This document shows positions 44,303 to 54,215 of a stretch of 64,000 bases of DNA, piece after piece. The notes under the pieces were generated by a model. That model was not told where the DNA came from and made no database searches. It was given only the letters and a program-made list of their open reading frames with translations. A program made the translations under genes and the position numbers. Every line of letters starts with the position of its first letter. Within the stretch, counting starts at the first letter, position 1. This stretch comes from Spirochaetales bacterium (GTDB taxonomy: Bacteria > Spirochaetota > Spirochaetia > JABEVK01). Location of the stretch: the NCBI GenBank assembly GCA_947478845.1, contig CANJXC010000002.1, positions 62,001-126,000 on the forward strand, in the 5' to 3' direction.

Positions 44303-45781
44303 TTAGCGGTCTGCGCTCTTAGGGGCGAACTCGGTTTGACGCTTCTGCCCTTGGTCGAGCGGCTCGGGATAAATCCCGCTGAAGCAGGCGTAACAATAGT
44401 CGTCGGCTTTCGGGTCGTTGCACTCGCGTAGCTCTTCCAGCGGCAGAAATGCCACCGTGTCGGCGCCAAGCCAGACGGCCAGAGAGGCAGGGTCGTGCGT
44501 GTTGCTGATTAGCTCTCCCCGCGTGGGCACGTCAATTCCGTAGAAGCAGGGAAACTTGATCTCAGGCGCCGAAAGCCTGAGGTGGATTTCTTTGGCGCCA
44601 GCATCCCGCAGCAGTTTAACGATATGCTTGCTCGTGGTACCCCTGACCAGGCTGTCGTCGACCAACACTATTCGTTTGCCTTTCACCACTTCGCCGATGG
44701 GGTTGAGTTTCATCTTGACTGCAAACTCGCGCTGGGCCTGGCTGGGCAGGGTGAAACTACGCCCCGCGAAGTGGTTGCGGGTCATGCCCATTTCAAAAGG
44801 CAGGCCCTTGGCTTTGGCGTACCCGAGTGCGGCGGTGGTGCCACTGTCGGGCACCGCCATCACCAGGTCGGCCTGCACAGGGTCAATCCCGGCGAGTTTT
44901 GCCCCCACGGCCTGACGCATGGCGTACACGGAGCGGCCAAAAATCTCGCTATCGGGCCGTGCAAAGTAAAGAAACTCAAAGACGCAATGGGCTTTGCGAA
45001 TAGTCGGGCCGATGCGCTGGCTTTCGAAGGCCGCCGGACCTTCACCACCACGGGAGATTACCAGTATCTCGCCGGGCTCTACCTCGCGGTACTCGGTGAT
45101 TCCCATGATGTCGAAGGCGCAGGTTTCGCTCACCAAGGCGGTGAGCTCTTGGTTCCACCCCACATAAAGCGGACGAAAGCCCTTGCGGTCGCGCAGGGCA
45201 ATCAGTTGTTCGCCCCGAAGCATCACCATGCTGAAAGCCCCTTCGAGTTGCTCCAAGGCTTCCTGCAACGCTTCGCGGAAATCCTCTTTGCGGGAGCGGC
45301 TGATCAAATGCAAAATCACTTCGGTATCGCTGGAGCTCTGAAAAATCGCGCCCTCGGCGGTAAGGCGGTTGCGTAGGGTCTCCAAGTTGCTGATATTGCC
45401 GTTGTGCGCGAGGCTGATTTCACCCTTGTTGCACAGAATCTGAAAAGGCTGGACGTTCTCGATGAGGTTGCCGCCATGCGTGGAGTAGCGTACGTGCCCA
45501 ATTCCCACCCTGCCGGGGTGGCTCTCGGTGAGGTAGCGTCCGAGAACCTGGCTGACGAGGCCCAGGTCCTTGTAGGTGACCATCCGGGTACCGACTCCCG
45601 ATGGGCCAGCCTTGGTGTAGGTAATCCCTGCCGATTCCTGCCCCCGGTGTTGTAACGCGTAAAGCGGATAGAACAGTTTTTCTGGAAGGTTGGCCAAGTC
45701 TTTGGTAATGATCCCGGCGACCCCGCAGTGGTGTTCCGGCTTGTCGGTAGGTTCCACGGTGATGGTTATACCTGAAAACAT
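44303..45781 (-). CDS. purF: Amidophosphoribosyltransferase
   Basis: A 492-residue PRPP amidotransferase, the first committed step of purine synthesis. The Ntn glutaminase domain carries 'HHCGVAGII' with the nucleophile cysteine at residue 19, so an 18-residue propeptide would have to be removed. Then 'YALQHRGQESAGI', 'IGHVRYSTHGG' and 'LAHNGNISN'. The PRTase domain has 'KRIVLVDDSLVRGTTS'. Cysteines near the C-terminus ('CNDPKADDYCYACFSG') fit the iron-sulfur type. It is the first gene of the purine operon; no purine riboswitch fold was seen in the 100-base leader. Confidence 0.97.
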   Translation of the reverse strand: MFSGITITVEPTDKPEHHCGVAGIITKDLANLPEKLFYPLYALQHRGQESAGITYTKAGPSGVGTRMVTYKDLGLVSQVLGRYLTESHPGRVGIGHVRYSTHGGNLIENVQPFQILCNKGEISLAHNGNISNLETLRNRLTAEGAIFQSSSDTEVILHLISRSRKEDFREALQEALEQLEGAFSMVMLRGEQLIALRDRKGFRPLYVGWNQELTALVSETCAFDIMGITEYREVEPGEILVISRGGEGPAAFESQRIGPTIRKAHCVFEFLYFARPDSEIFGRSVYAMRQAVGAKLAGIDPVQADLVMAVPDSGTTAALGYAKAKGLPFEMGMTRNHFAGRSFTLPSQAQREFAVKMKLNPIGEVVKGKRIVLVDDSLVRGTTSKHIVKLLRDAGAKEIHLRLSAPEIKFPCFYGIDVPTRGELISNTHDPASLAVWLGADTVAFLPLEELRECNDPKADDYCYACFSGIYPEPLDQGQKRQTEFAPKSADR

Positions 45782-45885
45782 CTGGGTTGTCTAAGGTGTC
45801 ACTCCAATTATCTGTCTGGGATAGATATAATTGACATTGATAAGCTTGATCTTTTGATGCTACTGTCGTCCAAGCAGGAGGGCGC

Positions 45886-47430
45886 ATGGCAGAAAACACG
45901 TTTGAACGTGCGGCTCCTCCTAGGGTGCTGCGAAAAAACAACTCTTGGCGCAGGTTTCTCATCCTCTACTTGCCGTGGCTGTTTGGTTCCGACATTCACG
46001 ATAGGGAACTGGCCAAATTGTGGACAGAAATTTCAAGGTTTCTCCCGGTTTGGTACCGACCGGTCAACGACCTGCTAACCCCCGAGTTTGGACAACTGCT
46101 TGAACGTCTTGCGGAGAATTGCCGTGTCTTGGCACTAGCTGTCCACCTTAAAGACGTAGAAGTCCTTCCAACGACGTATTTGATCTCGGTGCGGAACAGA
46201 CTTCTGGAAGCATTTTTGCGCCGGAACAACCTGAGTGGTGAACAGATTGTCGCTTCTGAATCCGGTGACCTCGAGGCCCGCACCCAGATGGGTAATAAGC
46301 TGAAGGCGCTATCGCGCATCGAGCTTCAGGAATGGGACCGAGGATTTGTCGGGCTCGCGGCCCTGTTGCAGCTCACCTGCTACCCTTGGCACCAACTTGG
46401 TCAACTGTTCCCTTCTAAGGAAAGCAAGCTAGATCCCCGCGGAATGGCCCACGTGGACCACTTGATGGACCTCTACTTTCTTGCCGCGAGCGTGAGGTTG
46501 AATCCCCTCGTAGAAATCCTTTTGGGCGAAGCTTTCTCTACTTCAGGACAGGCACCTCTGGTGGCCATCAAAGCTTGCCTCGGCGAACTGCAACACGATG
46601 ACCGGCTGAAAACACTGATCTTCGGCATCTTGGGCGACACCAAGTTCCGGCTCCCGCAGTCGGGCTACCGCCCACCGCTGTTGGCCGCTGAGCTGGAAAC
46701 GCGCACCCATGAGTTCCAAATTGCTTGCCGTCGTAAGGAAAAACTGGAACTTGCGGAGGAAATCACGCTTCAGGTGAGTTTGGTTTTCGGCAAGAAACCG
46801 CTGGCAGAAGTGGCCATGTACAACGCCAAAACCAACGCGACACTAGCGGGTAAAAAACTTCCTGGGTTAATCCATTGCGAGGCATTGCAGATTCTTGCCA
46901 CCTTCCGGCAAGTCCACGACAGAAAATTAATTCAACAGTTGTTTCAGGACTTTCAGCTCGAAGTGGAGTTTCTGAACGATGTAAAACGCCAGCGCTTTCA
47001 AGACACGCTGGATCAGTATTACCAGTTCATCCGAGTTTTGAACAAACTCGAAGAAGATTTCGCTTCGGCATCGCAGTCGCCGTTAGCACCAATCCGGGCG
47101 CTCTTGGAAAACCGCCCGGCCGAAAAGGGCCCCAAGGATGGGCCACATCGAGCAATCACCGTATCGAACGAGATTGTTGCTTCAGTTTGTCGGAAAGGTC
47201 TGTGGGCTTTGCAGGCCTTGCATAGGTTGCTAAGCGCCTATCAGGTCGATTCTGAGTCGCGGACTCCGGAAAACTATGCCGCTGGCCCAGCTTTGCGACA
47301 GAAGCTTCCGAGCCTCTTTTCCCGTCTTGATCAATGCGTCAAGGTTCTCGGTGACGTTTTCGGAGTTCTCACTCAGGTCATCGACGACCAACCCGAGGCC
47401 AAGAGCCCGTCGAACCAAAAACTGAGCTGA
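45886..47430 (+). CDS. Uncharacterised 514-residue protein, possibly spirochaete-specific
   Basis: I do not recognise this protein with confidence. It is soluble, mostly helical and leucine-rich, with one short hydrophobic stretch near the N-terminus ('FLILYLPWLFG') that could anchor it. Helical blocks alternate with charged linkers, for example 'HVDHLMDLYFLAASVRLNPL' and 'RQRFQDTLDQYYQFIRVLNK'. The overall look recalls hypothetical proteins of spirochaetes (DUF5312-like), an impression only. GGAGG lies just before the ATG at 45886. It is divergent from purF and stands alone. Confidence 0.75.
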   Translation: MAENTFERAAPPRVLRKNNSWRRFLILYLPWLFGSDIHDRELAKLWTEISRFLPVWYRPVNDLLTPEFGQLLERLAENCRVLALAVHLKDVEVLPTTYLISVRNRLLEAFLRRNNLSGEQIVASESGDLEARTQMGNKLKALSRIELQEWDRGFVGLAALLQLTCYPWHQLGQLFPSKESKLDPRGMAHVDHLMDLYFLAASVRLNPLVEILLGEAFSTSGQAPLVAIKACLGELQHDDRLKTLIFGILGDTKFRLPQSGYRPPLLAAELETRTHEFQIACRRKEKLELAEEITLQVSLVFGKKPLAEVAMYNAKTNATLAGKKLPGLIHCEALQILATFRQVHDRKLIQQLFQDFQLEVEFLNDVKRQRFQDTLDQYYQFIRVLNKLEEDFASASQSPLAPIRALLENRPAEKGPKDGPHRAITVSNEIVASVCRKGLWALQALHRLLSAYQVDSESRTPENYAAGPALRQKLPSLFSRLDQCVKVLGDVFGVLTQVIDDQPEAKSPSNQKLS

Positions 47431-47475
47431 CGAGTTTGGCGTCGTTGCTGTGAACTTTGTGGACGGTCACCAAGC

Positions 47476-48651
47476 TCAAGCTGGCGTGAGCCGCTCCTTA
47501 CTCCCTTTGAATCCCTTTCCCACAACCCAAAACGAGCCCACAAAGCTCAGTAGCACCAGAAACCCTGCGACCAATCCCGGCCAATACGAACCTTGTACTA
47601 GTAGCCAGCCTCCAGTTGCCGGAGCAATGATGCGTGTGAGGCTTTCAGCGGAGGCGGACCAGCCCAGCACACCGCCAATCTGATCGGCTGGGGCAAACTT
47701 GGCGAGCAGGGTTTTGAGAAGGATGGTCGCTAGGGCCGCACCCAGGGTGAGAGGCACCATGAGCAGGTACAAGTACCAGCCCGCAAAGGTAAAAGCCCAT
47801 CCCCAAAGTGCCAGGGTCAGAAGCCCTAAGCCAACGATAAACAGCCCTTCCTCTCGAAACCGTTTGGCGAGGGCGCCCATTCCCCCTCCCTGGAAAGCCC
47901 CAAGCAACAGGCCACTCCAGGCAAGAGCAAACCCGACGCCGGCCGGGGTCCAGCCCAACTGCTGCTGGGTGGCTGGGGTGAAAAGGGTTTGAAAGAAGTT
48001 GAAGCCGAGATTCATCAAGAACCCGAGTACCAATAGGGCGAGAACCTCGTGAGGGAACTTGGCCTTTGGAGTGGTCTCCCGGGTGCGCACCGGCCGGGGC
48101 AAGGGTAGCGATTCCTTCACGAACAGCAGCGCCATCACAAACGAGAGGCCCACTAGCACCGCCGAGGTCCAGGCCACCAATGGAAGACCCAACGTCCCCA
48201 ACAAGCCGCCGACGGGTGGACCCACTACGAAACCCATACCGAACACCAAACCTGTGAACCCGATATTGCGGGAGCGCAGCTCGGGCGGGGAGGTGTCGAT
48301 AATCCAGCTCTGAGCCACCGTGGCTTTCGCCGCCATGATGCCCCCGAAGATACGAGCGATAAACAACCAAAGAAGGTTGGGGGCCAGCGCCAGACCCACC
48401 CAAGCGATGACGCCCCCACCTGCGGACAGCAGGAGTACGGGCCGACGTCCCCATCGGTCAGAAAGTGCTCCCCACAGCGGTGCAAATACAAAGCTCCCCG
48501 CGGCATAGCTGGCTGTAATCATGCCGAAAGCGAACGAGTCTCCTCCAAGGCTTTTGACGTAGTCGGGCAACAAAGGGATGAACAGGCTGAACCCCAGAAT
48601 ATCGAGGAACAGCATGAACAGCACCGTGATCAATTCGTGACCACTTGCCAT
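47476..48651 (-). CDS. MFS transporter, drug/sugar efflux type
   Basis: A 391-residue major facilitator protein with about twelve hydrophobic segments. The loop-2 signature 'GALSDRWGRRPVLLLS' and 'LLPDYVKSLGG' place it near the tetracycline/multidrug-type (DHA1) group. The start overlaps the 3' end of the beta-mannosidase gene by 22 nt, so both are co-transcribed. It may export a by-product or import a mannoside; the sequence does not decide. Confidence 0.87.
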   Translation of the reverse strand: MASGHELITVLFMLFLDILGFSLFIPLLPDYVKSLGGDSFAFGMITASYAAGSFVFAPLWGALSDRWGRRPVLLLSAGGGVIAWVGLALAPNLLWLFIARIFGGIMAAKATVAQSWIIDTSPPELRSRNIGFTGLVFGMGFVVGPPVGGLLGTLGLPLVAWTSAVLVGLSFVMALLFVKESLPLPRPVRTRETTPKAKFPHEVLALLVLGFLMNLGFNFFQTLFTPATQQQLGWTPAGVGFALAWSGLLLGAFQGGGMGALAKRFREEGLFIVGLGLLTLALWGWAFTFAGWYLYLLMVPLTLGAALATILLKTLLAKFAPADQIGGVLGWSASAESLTRIIAPATGGWLLVQGSYWPGLVAGFLVLLSFVGSFWVVGKGFKGSKERLTPA

Positions 48652-51170
48652 CGGAGGTCCAAAACACCCGGGTGAGCGCTGCGGAACAGCACCGTTTTGG
48701 CGACACCTGGCAAAACGTCGAAGAAGTTATCTTCCCAGAAGCCTTCGCTGTCGGTTTCCAAGCGCAGGTTTTTCAGGAAGACAGGGCTCTCAACCGTGAC
48801 TTCCACTCCATCCATCACCGATTTTTTGTGGAATACCGGGGCGGGGGGCGGAAGCTCCAGGTCTTTGATGGGGAGGGCGAAGGCGTTGCGACTACCGACG
48901 TGCTTTCCGTTCTCCAGTAAACGCACGTGGAGAAACGACCCCGACGATGGGGCGCCCGCCAACAGGCTTGCCCAGTTCAGCGTCTGAACCCTCTGCGACG
49001 CGGCGGCGGGAATCTTCACAGCCAAAGTTTGTACTACGCCTGCGCCTCCCTGGAGGCCCCAGGTTTGCCATTCGAGGGTCACCAAGTGGTCCGCTGGGCT
49101 GTCATTTAGCACCCAGAGTTCAATAGCTTCGTCTTCCCGATTGACCGAGAGGGTCAAATCGGCCAGCGACTCACGGAGGAAGTACTGAAGGGCTTTCCAA
49201 CGCCCAAAGCTGTCGATTCCCGACCACGAGGGCCCTGGCCAGCAATCGTTGATCTGCCAATAAATGCTCCCCATGCAGTAAGGCCGGTCGCGCCTATGGG
49301 CTTCCATAGCCGAGCGGATGGCCTCTGCCTGCAATAATTGGCTCAGGTAGGCAAAGGTGGCGAAGTCCGGGCTACGGCGGTAGTCCCTCACCAGGTAGTC
49401 GTCGATGGCTTGGTTGCCAATGGCGCTTTTTTGATGAAGTTTCATCACCTCGGAGTCCAGGTGCCATTGGTCGGGTGTTGCGAAGGCCCGTAGTGTTTTG
49501 GGTTCCGGAAACGACTGGAAGCCGAACTCACTCATGAAACGGGCCTTCACCACCTTGTAGGTGGAAAAAGGGGCCCTCTTGTGCCAGACGCCCCAGTAGT
49601 GTTGGTCGCCGCTGGTCGCACCGTCGAAGGCATGCGAGTGCGCATCACCGGAAAGTTCGGCCATGGGCGAGCTAGGCCAGTAGGGGAGCTCCGGTTGCAA
49701 GTCGGCCAGTAAGTCTGGGAGTAACTTGTGGAACACCGCCTCGTAGTCGGCCCAAATGCGTTTCTGCTGCTCAGGCTTGAACTCTCGCTTCCATCCGTCC
49801 CAGCCGCCTTCGGGATTATAGGCCTGCCAAGCGGTGTCGATCTCATTGTTGCCGCACCACAGCACCAAGCTCGGATGATTGCGAAGACGCCGCACGTTGT
49901 CGTTCACCTCGGCGGCCACACTGGCTAGAAAAGCCTCGTCACCCGGGTACATGGAACAGGCAAACAGGAAGTCCTGCCACACCATCAGGCCGAGGGTATC
50001 GCAGAGGTCGTAAAAGACATCGCTCTCGTAAATGCCGCCGCCCCATACCCGGACGAGGTTGAAGTCGGCCTCAGCGCAACTTTCCAGCTCGTGCCGGTAG
50101 GTGGCCTCCGTAACCCGAGGCAACAGGAGGTCGTGGGGGATATGGTTGCCACCTTTGGCAAAGATGGGTCTGCCATTGAGCTCGAGGGTAAAACTTTTTC
50201 CTTTCCCAAGAGGGCCTTCATCGGCTTCGCGAACCAACCTGACTTGCCGAAGTCCCGTTCGCAGGGTTCGCTGCTGGTGCTCAGCCCCATCCTGGCCTAG
50301 CAGCTTTAGTTGAAAGGTATACAGCTCTTGGGCTCCCTGACCACGGCACCACCAAAGGCGCGGGAAAGGAAGCTCAAACATCCAGGAAACTGAAGTGGTT
50401 CCAGGCTCCACCTCGACCCGCCGGTTGAGACCAGAAGACTCCCAACCCAGTTCCAGATGAACGATTCCACTAAAATCAGACTCGAGGTCCACGAGGGCTT
50501 CGATACGGGCCTTGGTAGGTGCGGTCGCTTGCCCTTCCATGGACACGACACGAAGGGCGAAGTCGGTAATGTGCACCTGGTCCCTGCCCCAGATCTCAAG
50601 GGGTTTCCAAATTCCGCTGGTAGCCACCCGAGGGCCCCAGTCCCAACCGAAATGGTAGGGGGCTTTGCGCACAAAAGGGCTAACACGCTTGGTTCCCAGT
50701 CCTCCCATGGCCGCCATGTCGTTGGAGGCGGGCAAGTCTAGGCCATGAGCGGCTTGCAGGGCCAGGCCGCATCCTGTGGGGGAATCAAACTCGATTCGCA
50801 GTTCGTTCCCCGTGGGCAGGAGGTCTGTCCCCACGTTCCACGTTCGGAACATATTGTCGGCCTCAAGTACCAGTTTTCCATTCAAGTAAACACGCGCGAA
50901 GGTATCGAGGCCATGAAAACACAAACCCTTGTGATTAAAAGTTTTGATTTCGGCAGGGAGGTCAAACTCGGTGCGGTATTCCCAGGCTTTTTTATCTACC
51001 CATTGAATATCGCGCTCGTTAGTGCCCACGTACGGGTCGGCGAGTCTACCGGCGGCCATGAGATCGCTATGTACGGTACCGGGAACCGTGGCGGGTAACC
51101 AGTCGGTAGTCCCGAGTTCACGGAAGCTCCAAAAGGAGTTCAGGGGTAGGGCGAGATAAGTGCTCTTCAT
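48630..51170 (-). CDS. GH2 beta-mannosidase
   Basis: An 846-residue glycoside hydrolase family 2 enzyme of the beta-mannosidase branch, releasing mannose from the non-reducing end of beta-mannosides. N-terminal sugar-binding domain ('WLPATVPGTVHSDLMAAGR', 'FHGLDTFARVYLNGKL'), Ig-like domain, then the barrel with 'FAKGGNHIPHD', 'VRVWGGGIYESDVFYDLCD', 'LVLWCGNNEIDTAW' (acid/base glutamate) and 'FMSEFGFQSFP' (nucleophile glutamate). No signal peptide, so cytoplasmic. It lies between manA and the MFS gene, a logical mannoside-use operon. Confidence 0.93.
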   Translation of the reverse strand: MKSTYLALPLNSFWSFRELGTTDWLPATVPGTVHSDLMAAGRLADPYVGTNERDIQWVDKKAWEYRTEFDLPAEIKTFNHKGLCFHGLDTFARVYLNGKLVLEADNMFRTWNVGTDLLPTGNELRIEFDSPTGCGLALQAAHGLDLPASNDMAAMGGLGTKRVSPFVRKAPYHFGWDWGPRVATSGIWKPLEIWGRDQVHITDFALRVVSMEGQATAPTKARIEALVDLESDFSGIVHLELGWESSGLNRRVEVEPGTTSVSWMFELPFPRLWWCRGQGAQELYTFQLKLLGQDGAEHQQRTLRTGLRQVRLVREADEGPLGKGKSFTLELNGRPIFAKGGNHIPHDLLLPRVTEATYRHELESCAEADFNLVRVWGGGIYESDVFYDLCDTLGLMVWQDFLFACSMYPGDEAFLASVAAEVNDNVRRLRNHPSLVLWCGNNEIDTAWQAYNPEGGWDGWKREFKPEQQKRIWADYEAVFHKLLPDLLADLQPELPYWPSSPMAELSGDAHSHAFDGATSGDQHYWGVWHKRAPFSTYKVVKARFMSEFGFQSFPEPKTLRAFATPDQWHLDSEVMKLHQKSAIGNQAIDDYLVRDYRRSPDFATFAYLSQLLQAEAIRSAMEAHRRDRPYCMGSIYWQINDCWPGPSWSGIDSFGRWKALQYFLRESLADLTLSVNREDEAIELWVLNDSPADHLVTLEWQTWGLQGGAGVVQTLAVKIPAAASQRVQTLNWASLLAGAPSSGSFLHVRLLENGKHVGSRNAFALPIKDLELPPPAPVFHKKSVMDGVEVTVESPVFLKNLRLETDSEGFWEDNFFDVLPGVAKTVLFRSAHPGVLDLRWQVVTN

Positions 51171-51262
51171 GGGTCAAAGCATGCCACCCCCGAAAGAAAA
51201 CGGCAATCCCTGCCGGCCCTACAAACTCTTTGGCCTTCGATCGGCTAGGCCCACCGATCGGC

Positions 51263-52231
51263 TTAGACGGTGCTTCGCAATAGGCTCAGTTCCCCTTGAA
51301 GGACAACCTCGAGGTTGGCCGGCAGAAACCAGGTTTCTCCCTCGTTAAGCAACCAAGCCTTGCCCGCGTGAACGACGGCGCCTCCGCCTTCCACAATGCT
51401 GAGCACTTTGAAGCGGTCTTCGGCAGGCTCTTTCCAGGTGCCGTTGATGTCAAGCCTGTCGATGGTATAGTGCTCATCCGCCACCAAAGGTTCTACCACG
51501 GCACCGTCGTAAGCCTGACGCGTCCTTGACGCGGCGTGCGTGACCCGGGGTTGTTCGGCAAAGCGGATGACCTCGAGGGCGTTATCGAGATGGAGAGGTC
51601 TTTTGACACCGTTCTCGAGCCGGTCAAAGTCGTAGATTCGGTAAGTGGTATCAGAGTTCTGCTGAATCTCACAAAGGAGCACCGAACCGCTGAGTGTGGC
51701 ATGCACAGTACCAGGGACGATGTGGATGAAGTCGCCTGTTGTCACCTTGACTTCGTTAAAAAGGCCCTCCCAACGGCCTTGCTTTGAGCGCCAGGCGAAG
51801 TCTTCCCGGGTCACTCCAGCCGCCATGCCCAGAATGAGGCGGGCATCAGGGCTCGCCTTAAGGATGTACCAGCATTCCGACTTGCCAAACTCGCCCTCAT
51901 GCTCGAGCGCGTAGGCATTGTCGGGATGAACCTGAATGGAAAGCTTGTCGTGGATGTCGAGGTACTTGATGAGCAAGGGAAACGTAGTGCCAAACTTCTG
52001 GAAGTTAACCCGACCAAGAAACCGGGCACCTTCCCTCCTGAGAACTTGCGGCAGAGCTTGCCCTGCCCAGGGTCCCTCAGAGACGATGGAAGGACCGTTG
52101 AGATGCGCCGAAACCTCCCAACTTTCTCCAAAGGTCTTTCCCTCGGGGAGGGGGATCCCCCACACCGCCTCGAACTCGCGGCCACCCCAAATTTTCTCTT
52201 TTAGGACCTTTTCGAACTTCAACGGGTACAT
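51263..52231 (-). CDS. manA: Class I mannose-6-phosphate isomerase
   Basis: A 322-residue cupin-fold phosphomannose isomerase, interconverting mannose 6-phosphate and fructose 6-phosphate. 'KEKIWGGREFE', 'GESWEVSAH', the zinc-site stretch 'LSIQVHPDNAYALEHE' (Q and H), 'GKSECWYIL' (E) and 'FIHIVPGTVHATL' (H) are present. It is upstream of the beta-mannosidase gene on the same strand with 92 bases between, so mannose released there can enter glycolysis. A mannose kinase is not in the window. Confidence 0.94.
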   Translation of the reverse strand: MYPLKFEKVLKEKIWGGREFEAVWGIPLPEGKTFGESWEVSAHLNGPSIVSEGPWAGQALPQVLRREGARFLGRVNFQKFGTTFPLLIKYLDIHDKLSIQVHPDNAYALEHEGEFGKSECWYILKASPDARLILGMAAGVTREDFAWRSKQGRWEGLFNEVKVTTGDFIHIVPGTVHATLSGSVLLCEIQQNSDTTYRIYDFDRLENGVKRPLHLDNALEVIRFAEQPRVTHAASRTRQAYDGAVVEPLVADEHYTIDRLDINGTWKEPAEDRFKVLSIVEGGGAVVHAGKAWLLNEGETWFLPANLEVVLQGELSLLRSTV

Positions 52232-52331
52232 AACTTATTCAACCACGAACCCGCTGCTTGCGTGAAGTTGTTCGCAAAGGTGGAGTTCGACAAAACACGG
52301 CCTTTGGGCAGCGTTAGTGCTGCTGGGCTGA

Positions 52332-54116
52332 CTAGTCGGCCAGTTTGAAACGGTCAGTCTGCGCTCGCACGCTGTGGACTGCCCCCGAAGTTGCCTCGGT
52401 TACCTGCGAAAGGTTCTCGACAACCTCTTGGATTTCGACCGTACCGGCTGTGATGCTTTCCATACTGGACTTGATCTGCTGGCTAATTTCCACCAACCTC
52501 GTCATCTCCTCCAGAATGGTCTGGGTTCCAATCGTCATTTCTTCCGAACCCGAAGCAATCTCGGAGGAAAGAGCCTGGATATTTCGGAACGTATTCAGAT
52601 TCTCTTCGTTGGTGCCCACCTGTGCCAAAAGCGTCTGTTCCACCGTAGTTTGCAACTCGGCGACCTCCTCGATCTGCTTGGCTATCACAGTAAAAGACTC
52701 GCCAGAGGCCGCACTGGCCCGATCGATTTCGAGGATCTGCGAGGTGATACCCTTAAGCACCTGCGAGGTTTGACGGGCTTGGATTGACGCAGACTCGGCC
52801 AGCTTGCGGATTTCATCGGCCACAACGGCAAATCCTTTGCCCGCCTCGCCGGCATGCGCAGCCTCGATGGCCGCATTCATGGCAAGGAGGTTGGTCTGGC
52901 CGGCAATGGAACTGATGGCTTCGTTGGTTTCGCGTAAACTCTCGGACTTAACCGTGATTTCACGAACCAGGCCAATGACGGCCTCCATTTTCCTCTGACC
53001 CTCGCTTGATTCGCTTTGCAACCGAACGAACTCGCGTGAGCTGGCTTCAACTTTTGACGCCAGGCCGCGAATTTCCTCTACCATGGTCTGCATTCCCTTC
53101 GCCGAGGCTTCGACATCCTGACTCTGAATGCGAACATTTTGATGGAAGGAAGCAACGTTCTTGTTGATCTGCTCTACCGAGGCCGAAGTTTCGGTGATCG
53201 ACGCGCTCTGGTTTGTAATACGGTCCATCACCTGCTCGATGTTTCGGGAAATCTGGGCCACAGTCACGGCCGTCTGTTCGGTGTTTTTGGCCAGACTTTC
53301 GCTGTTGCTGGAGAGTTGGCTCATCGAATGTCGAACAGTTTGAAGGATCTGGCCCAAGTTGCCGGTGAACGTGTTGAACCAATGGCCTAGTTCGCTGAAC
53401 TCGTCTTTTTTTGCCTCTTCAAGTTTCTTCGTGAGGTCGGCCTCGCCTTCAGCCATGCCTTTAAGCAGAATCAACTGTGCATTGAGGGGATTAAGCACGC
53501 TCGCACGCGTCCAGAGAGACACGAACAGGCTCAGGAGGATGCCCACCACACCCAAAAGGAGGGAGAGCGACAAGCTGTCGGTTCCCCTGGCCACAAGCGC
53601 CGCATCATAGTTGTCGGCCTGAGCCCGCTTCAGTTCGGCCAGGGCCAGGAACTTCTCCCTTAAGACACCTTTCTGCACGTCCATTTCACCGTCGAGCTCG
53701 CGCATTTGGGTCGAAACTCCCTTGAAGGTCTTGAGTTGGGGGATCAGCTCAACCTCAAACAAACGCGAAAGTTCCTCGAACGCGCTCGCTGCTCCGAGGA
53801 GGAGTTTTTCTCCCTCGGGATCGCTGGTGTCGTTCTGAAACTCAGCTAGCGTTGCGGAAGCTTTTTTTTTGGCGACTGCCCATTGGTCTTCAAAGTCGGC
53901 CGAACGGTTGATGATCGCATCGGCAATCGTGCTGTAAAGGACTTCGCCGAGATGGGAGGTATCAAAAGCTTTGTTAACGGTGACCTCAGCCTTGCGGAGG
54001 TTGTTCTGTAGTGTGGTCAGAGCCGTCAAGGTAAAGAACTGATTAACGAGCAAGACGAGGATTATGCCCGCCGAAAGTGTGGCTCCGACAAGAAATTTAG
54101 CTCTAAGAGTCTTCAT
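52332..54116 (-). CDS. Methyl-accepting chemotaxis protein
   Basis: A 594-residue chemoreceptor: first span at residues 9-30, a helical periplasmic sensor (about 31-182), second span 183-203, HAMP 204-256 and a cytoplasmic signalling coil whose tip reads '[20 protein letters not shown]' with 'IRKLAES'. It passes ligand state to CheA/CheW. The ATG at 54116 (MKTLRAKF...) is chosen because the 15 extra residues in the longer frame spoil the membrane start. No che genes are nearby, so it is an orphan receptor. Confidence 0.93.
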   Translation of the reverse strand: MKTLRAKFLVGATLSAGIILVLLVNQFFTLTALTTLQNNLRKAEVTVNKAFDTSHLGEVLYSTIADAIINRSADFEDQWAVAKKKASATLAEFQNDTSDPEGEKLLLGAASAFEELSRLFEVELIPQLKTFKGVSTQMRELDGEMDVQKGVLREKFLALAELKRAQADNYDAALVARGTDSLSLSLLLGVVGILLSLFVSLWTRASVLNPLNAQLILLKGMAEGEADLTKKLEEAKKDEFSELGHWFNTFTGNLGQILQTVRHSMSQLSSNSESLAKNTEQTAVTVAQISRNIEQVMDRITNQSASITETSASVEQINKNVASFHQNVRIQSQDVEASAKGMQTMVEEIRGLASKVEASSREFVRLQSESSEGQRKMEAVIGLVREITVKSESLRETNEAISSIAGQTNLLAMNAAIEAAHAGEAGKGFAVVADEIRKLAESASIQARQTSQVLKGITSQILEIDRASAASGESFTVIAKQIEEVAELQTTVEQTLLAQVGTNEENLNTFRNIQALSSEIASGSEEMTIGTQTILEEMTRLVEISQQIKSSMESITAGTVEIQEVVENLSQVTEATSGAVHSVRAQTDRFKLAD

Positions 54117-54215
54117 GATGAGAAAACAATAATGCATCGATCTACCCGGCACAAGCACCACAGGCGGTTGTCATTTGTCAAAAAATCGTTAAGCTACTGG
54201 TCGAATTGGAGCACC

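Noticed and set aside
43523-44431. 302-codon plus-strand frame opposite purM
   Set aside because: It is a mirror of purM/purF codon bias, with no domain or ribosome site.
45782-45885. Purine riboswitch or clear promoter in the purF leader
   Set aside because: I could not fold a purine aptamer in this 100-base gap. A TATAAT at 45826-45831 and a TTGACA at 45831-45836 on the plus strand lack partners at the right distance.
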